From Candidatus Colwelliibacteriota bacterium (GTDB lineage: Bacteria; Patescibacteriota; Minisyncoccia; UBA6257; Colwellbacteraceae), in NCBI GenBank assembly GCA_028711965.1, contig JAQTRD010000016.1:1-8523 (forward strand): DNA of 8,523 nt. The letters run 5' to 3'. The notes beneath the pieces are model-generated. The model did no database searches and had not been told where the DNA came from. It worked only from the letters and a program-made list of their open reading frames with translations. A program made the position numbers and the translations under genes. How positions within the stretch are numbered: position 1 is the first letter of the stretch; every line of letters starts with the position of its first letter. Below are positions 1 to 5,765 of this stretch, piece after piece.

Positions 1-1183
1 CTTGAAAACGGGCAACCATATGGGGCTCTTCCGCAATTCTTTTTGCCAACGGCTCTATCTCTATCGGAGGATTAACAAGAAAACAAGGCTGAACCAGGAG
101 CGGCCTCGCAAACTTCTTAAATAGAAGGTCTATCAGTCTTCCCCGTCCGGTTGTGTTATCCGCCTTCAGTCCGGCTTTCTTCGCTTTCTCGTAAAGATCT
201 TTGGTCTCGGCAGTCTTTAAATCAAGGCCAGTATTTTTCCTGAATACATCATAATATTCGACTTTGGGCCATTTTTTTGACCAGTCAATATTCTTTCCTT
301 TGTAATTCGTAACAAGAGTTCCGCAAGTGCTTTTGATGACTTTCTTATAGGTCTTCTCGACAAACCTCATTAAGTCTTCATAGTCCGCGTAAGCCCAATA
401 AAATTCGAGTTGGGTATAATCCTGTAGGTGCTCGGCGTCTATTCCCTCATTGCGAAAGATGCGACCAATTTCGAATACTTTCGGGAATCCCCCGACAAGC
501 AGTTTTTTTAAAGAAATTTCAAGAGATATGCGGAGGAAAAAATCCGTATCAAGGGCATTGTAGTGCGTCTTGAACGGTTCCGCTTCCGCCCCTCCGGGCG
601 TCGCCTCAAGAACAGGAGTATCCACTTCTAAAAAGCCGGCATTTTGGAGCTCGGAACGAAAAGTGGACCAAAAAATATTTTTCTTTTTGAATAAATCGCG
701 GACAGACGAATCAGACATCAGCTCAAGATATCTCTTCCTGAATCTGGTCTCCATATCTTCAATACCGTAAAAGTCGGTCGGTATGGGACGCAGCGATTTG
801 GCAATAATTCTTGCCGATCTGACAGCAATGCTTTTTTCCCCTTTTTTCGTCTTTGTAAGCGACCCGCTGACTTCCACAAAGTCCCCCATATCAAGAGAAG
901 ACTTGAAAGAATCAAATTCCTTAATATCCTTCTTAGAGAAGAAACCCTGTATTCTCTCTGTGCCATCGTCGATTGCCGCAAAAATCAGTCTTCCTTGGTC
1001 TCTTATTGAAACGATTCGGCCGCATATCCATACTTTCTTCAAAGAACGGGATAAAGACGAAAAATCTTCAATCGCCTCTTTAACGGATATTGTCCTTTTC
1101 ACGGATGCCGGATAGGGATTTCGCCCCTCCTTCTCCATTACTTCAATCTTTTCTCTTCTTGCCTCCATTATCTCGTCAAGCAT
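1..1183 (-). CDS. lysS: Lysyl-tRNA synthetase, class II (N-terminal 394 codons; 3' end beyond the window)
   Basis: This enzyme activates lysine with ATP and loads it onto tRNA-Lys in the cytoplasm. Reading leftwards from ATG at 1183, the start MLDEIMEARREKIE, followed by GRNPYP, matches the usual LysRS opening. Residues about 50-130 form the OB-fold anticodon-binding domain (VWICGRIVSI near 51, then DDGTERIQGFF). The class II catalytic domain follows: motif 1 around 182-204 (GFLEVDTPVLEATPGGAEAE) and motif 2 around 237-266 (FEIGRIFRNEG, then TQLEFYWAYADY). NPPIEIEPLAK near 371-381 leads toward the ATP site; motif 3 and roughly the last 100 residues lie outside the window. An AAGGA lies 14 nt before the start, farther than usual for a ribosome site. 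The segment normally reading RHNPEF is EHLQDY here. It follows greA, a common neighbour, but a terminator-like hairpin and a 400-bp repeat region separate them, so it may have its own promoter; I could not place one convincingly. Confidence 0.96.
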   Translation of the reverse strand, partial: MLDEIMEARREKIEVMEKEGRNPYPASVKRTISVKEAIEDFSSLSRSLKKVWICGRIVSIRDQGRLIFAAIDDGTERIQGFFSKKDIKEFDSFKSSLDMGDFVEVSGSLTKTKKGEKSIAVRSARIIAKSLRPIPTDFYGIEDMETRFRKRYLELMSDSSVRDLFKKKNIFWSTFRSELQNAGFLEVDTPVLEATPGGAEAEPFKTHYNALDTDFFLRISLEISLKKLLVGGFPKVFEIGRIFRNEGIDAEHLQDYTQLEFYWAYADYEDLMRFVEKTYKKVIKSTCGTLVTNYKGKNIDWSKKWPKVEYYDVFRKNTGLDLKTAETKDLYEKAKKAGLKADNTTGRGRLIDLLFKKFARPLLVQPCFLVNPPIEIEPLAKRIAEEPHMVARFQ

Positions 1184-1235
1184 ATTGAATAATTATGTCC
1201 TTAAACCCCCCTTTTTCGCAAATGTCACGGCTTGT

Positions 1236-1257
1236 CCGAAAATGAAATCATTTTCGG
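1236..1257. repeat. Perfect 22-bp palindrome (10-bp arms) in the lysS leader
   Basis: CCGAAAATGA (1236-1245) and TCATTTTCGG (1248-1257) are exact reverse complements separated by AA. It lies 53-74 bp upstream of the lysS start. It has no adjoining T-run, so it is not a typical terminator. It could be a protein-binding operator or an mRNA hairpin in the lysS leader. Directly beside it (about 1264-1290) are short GC-rich stems such as GCCG/CGGC. Confidence 0.6.
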
Positions 1258-1305
1258 TAACAATGCCGCGATCCGGCAAGGCCGAATACCTATCACAACA
1301 GGCTG

Positions 1306-1340
1306 TAAAATCCTTAATTTTGCAGGTAAGTCTAGGAGCG
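1306..1340. repeat. Repeat copy R1 of the greA-lysS intergenic family (35 bp)
   Basis: It starts TAAAATCCTTAATTTT and ends GTCTAGGAGCG. It is identical to R3 at 30 of 35 positions, and both are preceded by GGCTG. Only 9 bp separate it from R2, so it breaks the 57-bp spacing kept by R2-R3-R4. Confidence 0.75.
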
Positions 1341-1349
1341 ATATTTCCA

Positions 1350-1384
1350 TAAAATCCTCATTTTTGAATGCGGTTCTAGGCGCG
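1350..1384. repeat. Repeat copy R2 (35 bp) with a 22-bp tail
   Basis: It starts TAAAATCC and ends TTCTAGGCGCG. The next 22 bp (1385-1406, containing AAATAAAAAACGGC) match the 22 bp after R4 at 20 of 22 positions. This shows that the true unit is about 57 bp. R2 lacks the matching right arm that makes the R4 copy a full hairpin. Confidence 0.75.
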
Positions 1385-1406
1385 GGAAATAAAAAACGGC
1401 GGGCTG

Positions 1407-1441
1407 TAAAATCCTTAATTTTAAATGCGAGTCTAGGAGCG
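1407..1441. repeat. Repeat copy R3 (35 bp)
   Basis: It starts TAAAATCCTTAATTTT and ends GTCTAGGAGCG, exactly 57 bp after the start of R2 and 57 bp before R4. Its 22-bp tail (1442-1463) is A-rich and does not resemble the R2 and R4 tails. Confidence 0.75.
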
Positions 1442-1463
1442 TAAGAAAAATAAGAAGAATTGA

Positions 1464-1588
1464 TAAAATCCTTATTTCCGGATGGAAGCCTAGGCGCGAG
1501 AAATAAAAAACGGCGAGCTGTACTGAACGTACTGCGAGCCGTTTTTTATGAAACGCAACGACGGGTTACGCCGGAAATAAGGATTTTA
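1464..1588. repeat. 125-bp palindromic repeat element (R4 plus inverted end), MITE- or REP-like
   Basis: The ends TAAAATCCTTATTTCCGG (1464-1481) and its exact reverse complement (1571-1588) form perfect 18-bp inverted repeats. Inside, a 20-bp non-complementary segment on each side frames a central hairpin at 1503-1549. The left half (1464-1498) is the fourth copy of the direct repeat family seen at 1306, 1350 and 1407. The right end contains the greA stop codon, which is the TAA of TAAAATCC read on the minus strand. No target duplication is visible. The size and symmetry suggest a non-autonomous repeat or a REP-type sequence; that identity is inferred. Confidence 0.7.
1503..1549. terminator. 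Bidirectional Rho-independent terminator-like hairpin after greA
   Basis: ATAAAAAACGGC (1503-1514) and GCCGTTTTTTAT (1538-1549) form a perfect 12-bp stem. Above it, after mismatches, GC and GTAC pair again around a TGAAC loop (1524-1528). On the minus strand the stem is followed by six T residues, 37 nt after the greA stop, a good place to end the ribosomal-greA transcript. Six T residues also follow on the plus strand, so it could act both ways. Confidence 0.75.
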
Positions 1589-2041
1589 CTGTATTTTGGT
1601 TATCTTATAAGTAACCTCCCCCGCAGGAGTCTTAATCTTAACCGAATCGCCAACCTTCTTGCCGATAAGCATCTTCCCGATGGGAGACTCGTTGGATATC
1701 TTTCCCTCTTCCGGTTTTGCTTCACTCGAACCGACAATAACGAATTTTTTAGCCTTACTGTCCAATTCAACATCAACCTCGCATCCAAGATCAACAAATT
1801 CCGATCCGCTTTTTTTGATTATAATGGCATTCTTTACCGTTTCGTCGAGCTCCGCTATTCGCGACTCAAGGGACTCCTGTTGCTCGCGAGCCTCTTCGTA
1901 CTCCGCATTCTCCGAGAGATCGCCATATTCTTTTGCCCGCTTCAACCTCTCAGACATTTCCACTCTTTTTACCGTTTTAAGTTCTTTCAATTCTTCTTTT
2001 AATTCCTCCAACCTCTTGGAGGAAACATAATAGTTTTTCAT
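1586..2041 (-). CDS. greA: Transcription elongation factor GreA
   Basis: GreA enters the RNA polymerase secondary channel and stimulates cleavage of backtracked RNA so that elongation resumes. The 151-residue product is slightly shorter than the 158 residues of E. coli GreA, with all parts present. Residues 1-75 are a charged antiparallel coiled coil carrying GDLSENAEY at 40-48; Asp41 and Glu44 match the tip residues that position the catalytic metal. Residues about 80-151 are the FKBP-like domain, with the signature SPIGKMLIGKKVGD from 119. The start at 2041 fits the family (MKNYYVS, then LEELKEEL), although no Shine-Dalgarno motif precedes it. It starts 14 nt after the glycosyltransferase stop, so it is probably cotranscribed with it. 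Its TAA stop is the first triplet of the inverted repeat element. Confidence 0.97.
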   Translation of the reverse strand: MKNYYVSSKRLEELKEELKELKTVKRVEMSERLKRAKEYGDLSENAEYEEAREQQESLESRIAELDETVKNAIIIKKSGSEFVDLGCEVDVELDSKAKKFVIVGSSEAKPEEGKISNESPIGKMLIGKKVGDSVKIKTPAGEVTYKITKIQ

Positions 2042-2055
2042 CCCGGTTTTTATTT

Positions 2056-2814
2056 TTATCTCGACGACTTTTTAATTTTATAAGAATCCGTCCAAAGCCA
2101 AAATCTTATTTTTAAAACATCTCTCAAAACGCCAAGGTAATTCCTAAGTCCAACTCTGGACTTAAACCGGTTTACCCACGTTACCGGAATCTCTTTTATG
2201 CCGTACTTCATCGCTTTTGCAAGAGACAGAGCTTCAACGTCAATCGCCCACCTGTTTATCCTCATAATAGGAAATACTTTCTCGGCAACCTCTTCGCTAA
2301 AACATTTGAAGCCGCATTGTGTGTCTTTCAAGCCCGGAAGAAGGAAAATTTGAATAATTATATTGCCGATATTCCCTAGAGCCCGCCGGTAAAATGGCTG
2401 TGGAGGAACAAGCTTAGCTCCCTTTATATCCCTTGATCCGATTACCACATCGTATTTTTTGCCTTCTGATCCCTCAAGGTAAGGAATCATCTTGAAAAAA
2501 TGATCCACGGATGTCGAATTATCGGCGTCCGTAAAAAGTCTGAACTTTCCTTTAGCATCAAGCATTCCCTGTCGGACAACCTTTCCCTTCCCCTTGTTTA
2601 TCTTATTATCCAACAGGCGTAATCCTTTTATTGCAGGTTCAAGCTTTTGGACAATATCCGCCGTATTGTCGGATGATCCGTCATTTACAACGACAATTTC
2701 ATAATCAAAATCAGCCGATTGTAAGTGTTTGTCTATATCCGCAAGGGTATCAGCAATCGCGTCGGCTTCGTTCCAAGCCGGGATAATAACTGAAAGATAT
2801 GGTTTGTTTTCCAT
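2056..2814 (-). CDS. Family 2 glycosyltransferase, dolichyl/polyprenyl-phosphate sugar transferase type
   Basis: It probably moves a sugar from a nucleotide sugar to a membrane lipid phosphate or a similar acceptor on the cytoplasmic side. The 252-residue GT-A fold starts LSVIIPAWNEADAI (7-20), has VVVNDGSSDNT for nucleotide-sugar binding (41-51), the metal-binding DXD as DAD (96-98), GSRD (126-129), KDTQCGFKCF (163-172) and RWAIDVEAL (188-196). This set resembles ALG5-like dolichyl-phosphate glucosyltransferases and bacterial relatives. There is no C-terminal pair of transmembrane helices; only a moderately hydrophobic stretch at about 148-161 might touch the membrane. It starts 6 nt after the rpsI stop, and an AAAGAG precedes the ATG. 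The sugar and acceptor cannot be read from sequence. It is an odd envelope gene between ribosomal protein genes and greA. Confidence 0.88.
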   Translation of the reverse strand: MENKPYLSVIIPAWNEADAIADTLADIDKHLQSADFDYEIVVVNDGSSDNTADIVQKLEPAIKGLRLLDNKINKGKGKVVRQGMLDAKGKFRLFTDADNSTSVDHFFKMIPYLEGSEGKKYDVVIGSRDIKGAKLVPPQPFYRRALGNIGNIIIQIFLLPGLKDTQCGFKCFSEEVAEKVFPIMRINRWAIDVEALSLAKAMKYGIKEIPVTWVNRFKSRVGLRNYLGVLRDVLKIRFWLWTDSYKIKKSSR

Positions 2815-2820
2815 TTCTCT

Positions 2821-3222
2821 TTAACGTTTTGCCCATTGTGGGGCTCGTCTGGCCTTCTTTAAGCCATATTTCTTTCTTTCAACGGCTCTCGGATCGCGCG
2901 TAAGAAGTCCGCTCGCGTGAAAGACTGATTTTTGGTCCGGATTCATTTTAACAATAGCTCTCGCAATACCGAGAGATACGGCATCTGCTTGCGACGCAAG
3001 GCCTCCTCCGCTAACCTTTACGCTTATCCCAACCTTCTCGGGAACAGTCATTTTCTTTAAAGGCTTTTCGGCAGAAGTCTTTTGTCCGCTTGTTTTGAAA
3101 TAAGCCTTATAATCGGATCCGTTGACATCAAACCCTTCGCTTGACAGAAAAATCCTCACCCTCGCCGTTGATGTCTTGCGTCTTCCGACAGCTTCAAAAT
3201 ATTTTGACAATTCTTTTTTCAT
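2821..3222 (-). CDS. rpsI: Small-subunit ribosomal protein S9
   Basis: S9 binds the 3' major (head) domain of 16S rRNA, and its C-terminal tail reaches the P-site tRNA. The 133-residue product has the family opening YFEAVGRRKTSTARVRIF (8-25), the central GGGLASQADAVSLGIARAIV, and the basic tail KKYGLKKARRAPQWAKR ending in the conserved Lys-Arg. Its length is normal. Its ATG shares one base with the rplM TAA stop (TAATG), which points to translational coupling. The rplM-rpsI pair is a standard unit, here fused onto the end of the alpha operon. Confidence 0.97.
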   Translation of the reverse strand: MKKELSKYFEAVGRRKTSTARVRIFLSSEGFDVNGSDYKAYFKTSGQKTSAEKPLKKMTVPEKVGISVKVSGGGLASQADAVSLGIARAIVKMNPDQKSVFHASGLLTRDPRAVERKKYGLKKARRAPQWAKR

Positions 3223-3572
3223 TATGACTTTTTCTCAATAATAAGTTGCTTCATTCTCTTGTCCTGCAATCTGTTCTTCGGCAACATACCCCTTACGGCA
3301 TGTTTTAAAACCCAAGAGGGGTCGGAAGCAAAGGCCTCCGCGTAGGTCTTTTCCCTAAGATGACCCATATAGCCGGTATGTCTGTAATAGACTTTCTGAT
3401 CCGCTTTCTTTCCGGTAATTTCGAGAGACTCGATATTCTTCACAATCACCTTGTTTTCTCCCTTCAGTCTCGGATTAAAGGCAGCGCTAGTCTTATTCTG
3501 GAGAATAGTGGCAATTTTTGAGGCCAGACGTCCCAGCTTTTGGTTTTTTGCGTCAATAATTATATCAGTCAT
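3222..3572 (-). CDS. rplM: Large-subunit ribosomal protein L13 (compact form)
   Basis: L13 binds 23S rRNA early in 50S assembly. The 116-residue product carries the core: IIIDAKNQKLGRLASKIA (4-21), YYRHTGYMGHLRE (62-74) and HAVRGMLPKNRLQDKRMKQL (91-110). Typical bacterial L13 is about 142 residues. This one starts at the 'DA..LGRLAS' strand without the usual 12-15 N-terminal residues, and stops after the LPKN helix without the usual VYAG/EHPH tail. Only 2 nt separate the start from the rplQ stop, so an upstream in-frame start is unlikely. The shortening looks genuine and fits a reduced ribosome. Confidence 0.95.
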   Translation of the reverse strand: MTDIIIDAKNQKLGRLASKIATILQNKTSAAFNPRLKGENKVIVKNIESLEITGKKADQKVYYRHTGYMGHLREKTYAEAFASDPSWVLKHAVRGMLPKNRLQDKRMKQLIIEKKS

Positions 3573-3574
3573 TT

Positions 3575-3925
3575 CTATACAAATTTAATTTCGCAAACGT
3601 CCGCTCCGTCGCGCATACGACTTTTTGTCGTCTTTAATATCTTCAAATATCCCCCCTTCCGATCGGAATATTTCGGCGCAATATCGTAGTATAACTTAAG
3701 CGCTGGCTTCTCCGGTAATCGGCTCAAGAGCAGGCGCATCGACGCCATATTCTGCTTTTTTGCCAGAGTAACAAGCTTCTCAACTCGGGGCCTTATTTCT
3801 TTGGCTCTCGATTGGGTAGTCTTAATACTCTCCTCCATTATAAGGTTGGTTTCAAGAGACTTGATGAAATTGTTTCTGGGTCCCTTTTTTCGGCCAAATT
3901 TTGTTCCTTTTACCGCGTGACGCAT
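3575..3925 (-). CDS. rplQ: Large-subunit ribosomal protein L17
   Basis: L17 sits near the peptide exit tunnel of the 50S subunit. The 116-residue product matches the family along its length: MRHAVKGTKFGRKKGPR at the N-terminus, EESIKTTQSRAKEIRPRVEKLVTLAK (31-56), and GGYLKILKTTKSRMRDGA toward the end, finishing VCEIKFV. It follows rpoA after 18 nt, the universal bacterial order. No Shine-Dalgarno motif is present in that gap, which instead holds two TATAAT hexamers. Confidence 0.96.
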   Translation of the reverse strand: MRHAVKGTKFGRKKGPRNNFIKSLETNLIMEESIKTTQSRAKEIRPRVEKLVTLAKKQNMASMRLLLSRLPEKPALKLYYDIAPKYSDRKGGYLKILKTTKSRMRDGADVCEIKFV

Positions 3926-3933
3926 TGAAAAAT

Positions 3934-3960
3934 ATTATACGTATTATACCTCTTTGACAA
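3934..3960 (-). promoter_or_regulatory. Possible weak internal promoter before rplQ
   Basis: On the minus strand TTGTCA (3955-3960) lies 15 bp before TATAAT (3934-3939), and a second TATAAT occurs at 3943-3948. The hexamers are good but the 15-bp spacing is short, and an AT-rich gap easily yields TATAAT by chance. Treat it as tentative. Confidence 0.25.
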
Positions 3961-4693
3961 CCTCGCCTGCATTTTCTTCTTCAGATCCGCCTTTTTCTTC
4001 CAATCCTCCCAATCCGATCTTCTTGAAGTGATCTACAAGGATGTTTCCGGCCTTATGAAGGGCCTCTGAAGGCGTAACTGATCCGTCCGTCTCTATTGTG
4101 ACATCAAGGCGATTATAATCAGTCCGGTCGCCGACACGCATATTTTCAACAGCAACGGCAACGTTCGTTACCGGAGTGAAAATCGTATCAAGAGCTATCA
4201 CTCCCACTTCCAATTTGCCAAGCTTCCGGCGCTCAACCGGGATATAGCCCAGTCCCTTATCAACCGTTATCTCAATTTCAACTGACGCTTTCTTGTCGGT
4301 AACAGTAAAAAGATGCACGTCGGGATTCACAACGATAACTTGAGGATTTGATTCAACGGAAGATCCCGTTACTTCACCTTCTCCCTTTGTCTTTATCGTT
4401 AAGACTTGCTCTTCGTCTGCTAAAAATTTGAACCTTAATTTTTTAAGGTTAAGGCCTATCTCAACCACGTCCTCTAAAACGCCCGGTATTGTTGAAAACT
4501 CATGCAAGGCTCCCTTCACTTTAAATTGGGTCACTGCGGCGCCGGGGAGAGAAGAAAGTAAAGCTCTCCTCAAGCTGTTGCCGAGAGTCAGGCCATATCC
4601 CGGATAGAGACCCTCTATTTGGAAAACGCCTTTTTTTGCGTCTTCCGATATCTTCTTAACTTTTACGCTGTCGCTTAAATATGAATAGTTCAT
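3944..4693 (-). CDS. rpoA: RNA polymerase alpha subunit without a C-terminal domain
   Basis: Alpha dimerises and nucleates assembly of beta and beta' in RNA polymerase. The 249-residue product holds the whole N-terminal assembly domain: GLYPGYGLTLGNSLRRALLSS (28-48), the KGALHEFSTIPGVLEDV region (60-76), GYIPVERRK (149-157) and the VENMRVGDRTDYNRLDVTIETDG segment (about 182-204), ending with HKAGNILVDHF. It then runs into a short acidic tail (EEKGGSEEENAGEVVKEV) and stops. The C-terminal domain of about 75 residues that binds UP-element DNA and activators is missing. The 18-nt gap to rplQ leaves no room for a frameshifted remainder, so the truncation is real. It starts 28 nt after the rpsD stop. 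Confidence 0.96.
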   Translation of the reverse strand: MNYSYLSDSVKVKKISEDAKKGVFQIEGLYPGYGLTLGNSLRRALLSSLPGAAVTQFKVKGALHEFSTIPGVLEDVVEIGLNLKKLRFKFLADEEQVLTIKTKGEGEVTGSSVESNPQVIVVNPDVHLFTVTDKKASVEIEITVDKGLGYIPVERRKLGKLEVGVIALDTIFTPVTNVAVAVENMRVGDRTDYNRLDVTIETDGSVTPSEALHKAGNILVDHFKKIGLGGLEEKGGSEEENAGEVVKEV

Positions 4694-4721
4694 TATTGGA
4701 TACCTGATAATTATTCGACTT

Positions 4722-5330
4722 TTATCTTAGATAGTAGTTAACGACCAGATCCATATCGAAAGGCATATCAATATCTTTCGGTTTGGATGTCATTTCCGCG
4801 GTCTTTTTTTCCTTATCGAGCTTAATCCAAGCCGGAGGCTCGAAATTCTTAAACCTCGCTTCCATCTCCTTTAACACCGGGTGATCGACCGACTCGGGGC
4901 GGATGGAAATCCGATCTCCCACTTTCACGTCTATTGAGGGGGTGGTCGTCTTGCGACCGTTCAATAATATATGCCCGTGACTGACAAGCTGTCTCGCTAT
5001 TCGGCGGCTGCCGACAAATCCGGAACGAAAAACAAAATTATCCAAGCGCGACTCAATCTCCTTTATAAAGGCTTCATGAGTTGGCTCAAGAGAAGTATCC
5101 GCCTTTTTGAAGTATTTCCTCATCTGGCTTTCGGTAAGGATGTAACTGAAACGAACCTTCTGTTTCTCTGATAGTTGCTTTCCGTATTCGCTTACTTTTC
5201 TGAATGATTTAGTATGCGGTCCCGGCTTATAAGGCCTCTTTACCGCAGCGCACTTGCCTGAAGAACACCTTTCGGCTTTTAGGAAAAGTTTTGCTCCGAG
5301 CGCTCTTTCTCTTTTTTCAAGAATTTTCAT
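4722..5330 (-). CDS. rpsD: Small-subunit ribosomal protein S4
   Basis: S4 is a primary 16S rRNA binder that starts assembly of the 30S body. The 202-residue product has the N-terminal domain (LFLKAERCSSGKCAAVKRPY from 15, then GPHTKSF and LSEKQKVRFSY), the S4 RNA-binding fold (SRLDNFVFRSGFVGSRRIARQLVSHGHILLNGR, about 94-126) and the end VVNYYLR. Zinc-type S4 has two cysteine pairs; here only Cys22 and Cys27 remain, and the N-terminal CxxC is gone, so the classical four-cysteine site cannot form. It starts 4 nt after the rpsK stop, with no Shine-Dalgarno motif. In many bacteria S4 represses this operon; no such site is evident here. Confidence 0.97.
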   Translation of the reverse strand: MKILEKRERALGAKLFLKAERCSSGKCAAVKRPYKPGPHTKSFRKVSEYGKQLSEKQKVRFSYILTESQMRKYFKKADTSLEPTHEAFIKEIESRLDNFVFRSGFVGSRRIARQLVSHGHILLNGRKTTTPSIDVKVGDRISIRPESVDHPVLKEMEARFKNFEPPAWIKLDKEKKTAEMTSKPKDIDMPFDMDLVVNYYLR

Positions 5331-5334
5331 ATTT

Positions 5335-5760
5335 TTAGACTCGTCTTACTTTCTTCGGTTTTGGACCGTTATGCGGTATGGGAGTGACGTCTTTTATCGA
5401 ATTGATTGTAAAACCGTGATTAACAAGCGAACGGATGGCTGAATCGCGGCCGACCGACATTCCGGATACGATAACATCAACATTAAAAGGCCCTGTTTTG
5501 GCAATTTTTTCGGCTATCGTAGCCACCACCTTCTGCGAAGCAAAAGGAGTTGCTTTCTTCGGACCGGAAAAACCAAGCGATCCGGCTGAAGCCCAAGCGA
5601 TAACATTACCATTATCGTCAGTCACGGTTATAATCGTGTTATTGAAAGAAACGTTGATATAAACGCGCCCAGAGTCTACGCTTTTTGCTTTTTTGACAGA
5701 AGGCGTTTTCCCGCTTTTTACAGCCGCCGTTTTTTTACTTTGATTCGTTTTGGTTGCCAT
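5335..5760 (-). CDS. rpsK: Small-subunit ribosomal protein S11
   Basis: S11 forms part of the 30S platform near the E site. The 141-residue product has a lysine-rich leader (1-28), then the conserved core: VYINVSFNNTIITVTDDNGNVIAWASAG (33-60), GFSGPKKATPFASQ, VIVSGMSVGRDSAIRSL, and the end VTPIPHNGPKPKKVRRV. Length and ending match the family. It starts 5 nt after the rpsM stop; the gap holds only A residues, and a GAAG in the end of rpsM is the best ribosome-site candidate. Confidence 0.97.
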   Translation of the reverse strand: MATKTNQSKKTAAVKSGKTPSVKKAKSVDSGRVYINVSFNNTIITVTDDNGNVIAWASAGSLGFSGPKKATPFASQKVVATIAEKIAKTGPFNVDVIVSGMSVGRDSAIRSLVNHGFTINSIKDVTPIPHNGPKPKKVRRV

Positions 5761-5765
5761 TTTTT

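Noticed and set aside
718..981. Second minus-strand open frame inside lysS
   Set aside because: It is a shifted frame within the well-supported lysyl-tRNA synthetase sequence and shows no family features.
1190..1230. lysS promoter GTGACA, 17 bp, TTTAAG
   Set aside because: The -10 is only 4 of 6 and the spacer contains a G6 run; too weak to annotate.
1232..1444. Plus-strand open frame whose translation repeats phrases such as LGAGNKKRRAV with a 19-codon period
   Set aside because: The repetition comes from the 57-bp DNA repeat, which happens to be a multiple of three. R1 is in a different frame, stops interrupt the phrase after R3, and there is no ribosome site or neighbouring plus-strand gene.
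1306..1498. CRISPR array
   Set aside because: The 35-bp repeats are divergent, spacers are 9 and 22 bp, two of the tails resemble each other, and no cas gene is present.
1464..1588. Integron attC site or diversity-generating retroelement repeat
   Set aside because: No attC core-site motifs, no integrase, no reverse transcriptase and no template/variable repeat pair with adenine-biased changes were seen.
1460..2002. 180-codon plus-strand open frame
   Set aside because: It runs antisense through nearly all of greA, whose protein is unmistakable, and its first part is translated repeat DNA.
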